From NCBI RefSeq assembly GCF_000165425.1, contig NW_001799619.1, positions 128,578 through 192,577 on the forward strand: a stretch of DNA of 64,000 nucleotides. Reading direction: 5' to 3'. This document shows, piece after piece, positions 60,277 to 64,000 of this stretch (the stretch's first letter is position 1; each line of letters begins with the position of its first letter). Origin of the DNA: Paramecium tetraurelia (lineage: Eukaryota > Ciliophora > Oligohymenophorea > Peniculida > Parameciidae). The translations under genes and the position numbers were made by a program. The notes under the pieces were generated by a model that saw only the letters and a list, made by a program, of their open reading frames with translations, was not told the origin of the DNA and did no database searches.

Positions 60277-61744
60277 ATGTTACCATTTTTTCCTGTTCCA
60301 GGATTACAAGACCTAGAGATTCCTTTAGGAGCACAACAAGATTTCTATCCCAAAAGTTAAATTCAAGAACCTTAGGAAGCTAAGAAATTGTTCATAAAGA
60401 ACCTTCCTCAAGAATTAACCAATGATAATGTTGAGAAACTTTTGAAGGTAAATTGAAATATGATAATTAGGAATGTGGTCAATTAGTATCATGGAAGCGA
60501 TCAAAAGGTACTCCTTTTGGGTATGCTGAGTTTGAAAATATGGAAAGTGTATTAAAATGTTTGCGCCTTCTTAATGGTATGATTCTGAACTAGAAGGAGT
60601 TGCTTGTTAAGGGTGGAGAGAAAGCTTAGATGATGATAGATGGTTGGATGTACAAGAAGGAGACTGAATGGGAAGAGAGAAGAGCTAAATTAGAGGAGAA
60701 AGATAAATAAAAGGAGGAACATAGAGCATTATTTAAATTTACATCTTTTTAAGAGTACATTACTAGAGATGACGATAAAATAAAAAAGAAATTAGAAAAA
60801 ATAATATCAGAATTAGAGGGCACTGTCACTAAAACTAAAAATGATAAGAAAAGAGAGGAGGAAAAGAAAGAACATCCAAGGGAGAGAGAAAGAGATGCCA
60901 AGAAGAATAACACTAGGACGGAATTAGAAAGAAAATATAGAGAGAAAATGGCAGAATGGAAAAAGAAGGAAGATGAAAGAGAGAGAGAAAGAAAAAAGGA
61001 AAAGGAGAGAGAGATAGATCGAGAGAAAAATTTCTAAAAATATCTTGAAAAAGAATTAGCTTATGACAGTGAATAAGAACGTAAATAAATTGGTAAGATT
61101 AAGATGAACGAAAGAAAGAAATTCAGGTAAAGGGAATTTGAGGAAGATGAAATCTTTAAAAAGAAAGAATTATTAAAGACACAAAAACCTCCTGAACCTG
61201 AACCACCTTAAATGGTAGTTATTATTTAAGAGCCACCCGAACCAGAGCCTTAGCAAACATAATAGTAATTGTTATAGCAATAAGTAATCATTCAATATTA
61301 TATTTGATTTAAAACTAGCTATAGATGGAATAAGCAGAATAAATGTAATAAGAGAAATTATAAAAGGAAATTGACTTGAAGGAGGAGCTTAAATAAATAT
61401 TTGCGACCATCCCAACAGAAAAAGAAGAACTATTCAATACTCAAATAAATTGGCAGCTGTTTGCCTAGGTATTAATTATATATTTAGTTAATCCCAAGTC
61501 TAACTTATTGGAGAAAAAGATCCGTCCATGGTTAAGAGAGAGGTGCATTGAATATTTATCTTAAGAGGAGAGAGTATTTATTGATGCCATCATCAAAAGA
61601 TTATTTAATCGTGAGAAGCCATAAACAATTATAAATAAAGTTGTAAAGAAGGTCTTGGATGACGATAGTGAGCAATTTGTTATAAGAATGTGGAAGATGA
61701 TCATCTTTGAATTGAGAAAATTAGAGAGAGGTCTGATATCTTGA
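60277..61744 (+). CDS. RBM25: RBM25-type splicing factor (RRM, ER-rich, PWI)
   Basis: About 467-469 residues with a 23-nt intron and a second of 35 or 41 nt. An N-terminal RRM (KKLFIKNLPQELTNDNVEKL; GTPFGYAEFENMESVLKC) is followed by a long Glu/Arg/Lys-rich region (DERERERKKEKEREIDREKN) and a C-terminal PWI domain: NWQLFAQVLIIYLV, EKKIRPWLRERCIEYL, and VLDDDSEQFVIRMWKMIIFE. This order is that of RBM25/Snu71-type proteins, which bind RNA and the U1 snRNP to influence 5' splice-site use. It starts 48 bp from the divergent polyglutamine gene. Shorter than human RBM25 (843 residues) because the ER region is shorter. Confidence 0.93.
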
Positions 61745-61811
61745 TGATTTATTAAATAATTTAATAGTTTTATGAAGTTCTTTAAAACAAATATTAATAT
61801 ATATTATATTT

Positions 61812-62852
61812 ATGAATAATCCTAGTCCTTAAAAACTATAATAAATCGACATTGATAAAATATAGATACTCACAGATATTGATAAAACACATTAATCCAC
61901 AGTATCCATTAACCTAATAAAATACGAATCGCAAATTATGGTCTAAAAAGTAATTATTAAACATGATATTAAAGAGCATCTTACTCAGCTCTTTACAGAC
62001 TCAATAATAGATTTAGCATTTGCATAATGAAAGATAAGCTTTGCAGGAACTTGATTACCCATCAATTAATAAAATGTAATAAACTCTATATTACCATATT
62101 TTAGTATTGCTACTAAGAAGGATGACTTAAATATTCATTTATTTTTGAAATTCGAAAAAGGAATGCCATTACATAAATTATTAAGAAACGTGGGCAAAAT
62201 TAATCAAAAATTTTCTACTCTATTTTTTATTCAAATTTTGATCACTTTTAATTATCTTCATGAAAATGGTTGGCTTTATAGGGATTTAAAGGCTTCTAAC
62301 GTGATCATCACTTAGGAATTTAGAGTTAAACTGATTGATTTTGGAATGGCTAAAAAAATTGAGAAGGGTAGAACCTCATCATATTGTGGTACAATTCATT
62401 CAATGCCACCTGAAATTATAAAAAATGATGGATATGAATATGATTATTCTTTTGACATCTACACGATAGGCATTTTGTTTTATGAGATGTTAGTAGGAAA
62501 ACCTCCTTTTGGATTGAATGTATAAGGCATAGAATAAAGAATTTTAGAAGGGATTAAAGAAGATTAATTATCAGTAATAGAGGACATTAAAATAAGAGAA
62601 TTATTGAAGAACCTTTTATCGCATAATCCGAAACAAAGACCAAATTGTTAATAGTTATTGTAAGAAGATTTTATCATTTAAAATAATTATAATGAGATTA
62701 AAAAGTTTATGGAAAATGAGGAAGCAAATCTAAATAGTTATAAGTCTGATTTATATGATGAAGAGATATGTAATAGCTATTTATTATTCATAGATTTATA
62801 TTGTACATAATTTGCTTTTAATGAAAACGATAACGATGATTTTGACTTTTGA
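61812..62852 (+). CDS. AGC-like Ser/Thr protein kinase
   Basis: 328 residues; introns of 25 and 29 nt give exactly 329 codons. Kinase motifs: a lysine in VQKSILLSS, the alphaC Glu in LHNERQALQELDYPSINKI, catalytic loop LYRDLKASNVII (YRD as in PKA), LIDFGMAKKI, activation segment SSYCGTIHSMPPEI, and FDIYTIGILFYEMLVGKPPF. The closest resemblance is to cAMP/cGMP-dependent-type kinases. The glycine loop is poorly conserved (ESQIM). No cyclic-nucleotide domain and no hydrophobic-motif tail is evident; the C terminus is acidic (NDNDDFDF). Regulation unknown. Confidence 0.85.
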
Positions 62853-63175
62853 ATTTTTTTCTTGTGATTGGGCTTTATATAATCGAAAAATACTTATTTG
62901 TTAATTTCCAAAGTTATAAAAATATTTTGAAATAATTATAACACTGCAGGAAAATCTACAAAAATGTTTGTTTATCTTAATTAAATTTTATTATAGTATA
63001 ATTTCTTAAACTTAAAACATTTTATAAATCTTTGAGATAATATAAAATCTCAACTATTTCTAGTTTTTATACAAACAAAACTGTAATCAGTATTCATGAC
63101 AGATGCTGTAGAAAATTCATTTAGAATAAAAATAATTTATTTAATAAATAATATGAAGATCAATTAGTAGATAAT
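62853..63175. other. Convergent intergenic region, no gene seen
   Basis: About 320 bp between the stop of the kinase and the stop of the next minus-strand gene. AT-rich, with TGA in all frames at short intervals; no RNA gene or repeat noticed. Confidence 0.4.
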
Positions 63176-63740
63176 TCAACAAAAGCCAACTGAATTTCTC
63201 CTCGTAAAAAATCTTCTTGAAATACTCCTAAGAAAGGGTGAGTTGATGATTTAAGGTTTCCTTTTTAATCTAGATTTAAATATATAATCTTCTATTTAAA
63301 CATCTCTATAAGAGGTAAGAGGCAATTCATCCATTCTAGGCTTAATTGGTGAATCTCTCTATATACTCACATGCCTTTTTAATTATTTCGGGAAATTTTT
63401 CATCATTTTTTAATACTACTAATTCTCTAATATTTAATTAATAGATTCATTTGTTTCAGGATTCAGTGTTTTAAAAACATCTTATGTTCTTGTACCTTAC
63501 CTGTTATTATCCATTACTTAAGCTGTGATAGGCTTAATCTTTTCAATTACTCTAATTAATTAGCAAAAATTAATACTTTTTGGTATGATGTGTTAGTGAT
63601 TAAGAGACAATTAAGGATCTTTACGTTTTTTAAGGCTTGTTATTTTCATTTATATCCACATTATTAATTTGGATTTTCTCTGCTGTACTAAGCATTCTGG
63701 CAGTTTTGATTATCCATTAAGTTTCTTCAGCTTTTGACAT
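63176..63740 (-). CDS. Small basic protein, unrecognised
   Basis: 179 residues; a 25-nt intron gives exactly 180 codons. It starts MSKAEETQWIIKTARMLSTA and has a Lys/Gln-rich centre (VFKTLNPETNESIN) and an Arg-rich C terminus (LRSISRRFFTRRNSVGFC) ending at TGA 63176-63178. Basic, without membrane segments or known domain. The serine-arginine end contains RRNS, a possible basophilic kinase site. Function unknown. Confidence 0.6.
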
Positions 63741-64000
63741 TTTTAATCCAATTATATTGATAATTGAAATGTTTTTAGGGTTATCTTAGATAAGTTTTAG
63801 TTTTACTGACAGTAAAATGAACTTCCATCTCATTTATACATAATTTATGAAAGCTTTATATATAAACGGCTATTTTATGGCAAGTGTATTTAAAATACTC
63901 TTTCAAATCTAAACTATCTGAATATTCTTTTTCTTTATTCCATTATTTTTAACCTCGAAGTGAAGGATCTGTAAGAAACGACAGTTCATATGCTATATCA
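63727..64000 (-). CDS. Partial gene cut by the right edge
   Basis: On the minus strand the last 270 bases form one open frame: DIAYELSFLTDPSLRGQKQW, then YSDSLDLKEYFKYTCHKIAV and SFHKLCINEMEVHFTVSKTK. It continues past the window edge, so the N terminus is missing. The apparent stop at 63727-63729 lies 11 bases inside the next gene on the same strand, which suggests a short intron near the end was missed. No family recognised. Confidence 0.5.

Overview
The window is nuclear DNA of a ciliate, almost certainly the macronuclear genome of a Paramecium species. Long reading frames appear only when TAA and TAG are read as glutamine and TGA is the sole stop. Almost every gene is interrupted by very short GT...AG introns of about 20-38 nt. 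The DNA is very AT-rich, and genes sit tens to a few hundred bases apart on both strands. Residues were read with this code. Exon joins were accepted when they restored a recognisable protein frame; for most genes the exon total then divides exactly by three, which is an independent check. The ends of the window cut through genes.

Layout. 1-11 kb: the end of a minus-strand gene, two tiny related plus-strand genes, a giant cysteine-rich membrane protein (minus), a coiled-coil protein and an exosome RNase PH-like subunit. 10-15 kb: a putative acylated protein, a tail-anchored protein, N-myristoyltransferase, a Qc-SNARE and a pepsin-like aspartic protease. 15-25 kb: a broken gene, several ciliate-type proteins, two Myb/SANT proteins and a multi-pass membrane protein. 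25-32 kb: a pectin-acetylesterase/Notum-type hydrolase with a changed catalytic residue, ribosomal protein eS28, a divergent RecA/Rad51-like ATPase and an Aurora-like kinase. 32-41 kb: a Sen1/senataxin-like helicase, a RINGv-FHA fusion, an SART3/Prp24-type U6 snRNP protein and a tail-anchored protein. 41-53 kb: an EF-hand protein beside a 89-bp (ATT)n tract, a membrane RING protein, a coiled-coil protein resembling outer-arm dynein docking subunits, a delta-12-type desaturase, an ABHD13/BEM46 hydrolase, a coiled-coil protein, a WD40 protein and an unrecognised conserved-looking protein. 53-64 kb: a Rab2-like GTPase, a helicase-less Dicer-like RNase III, a 1135-residue polyglutamine protein with a TFIIS-like central domain, the splicing factor RBM25, an AGC-like kinase, a small basic protein and a truncated gene.

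The genes are not an operon or a dedicated cluster; the window is ordinary densely packed macronuclear sequence. Functional themes do recur: RNA metabolism (exosome, Sen1-like, SART3, RBM25, Dicer-like, TFIIS-like), membrane traffic and lipid modification (NMT, Qc-SNARE, Rab2, acylated N termini), and signalling. The most notable items are the Dicer-like protein, the extreme polyglutamine TFIIS-like protein, the RINGv-FHA fusion, the Notum-like protein lacking its expected histidine, and the 13-fold cysteine-rich surface protein. No tRNA, rRNA, CRISPR, transposon or telomere was seen.
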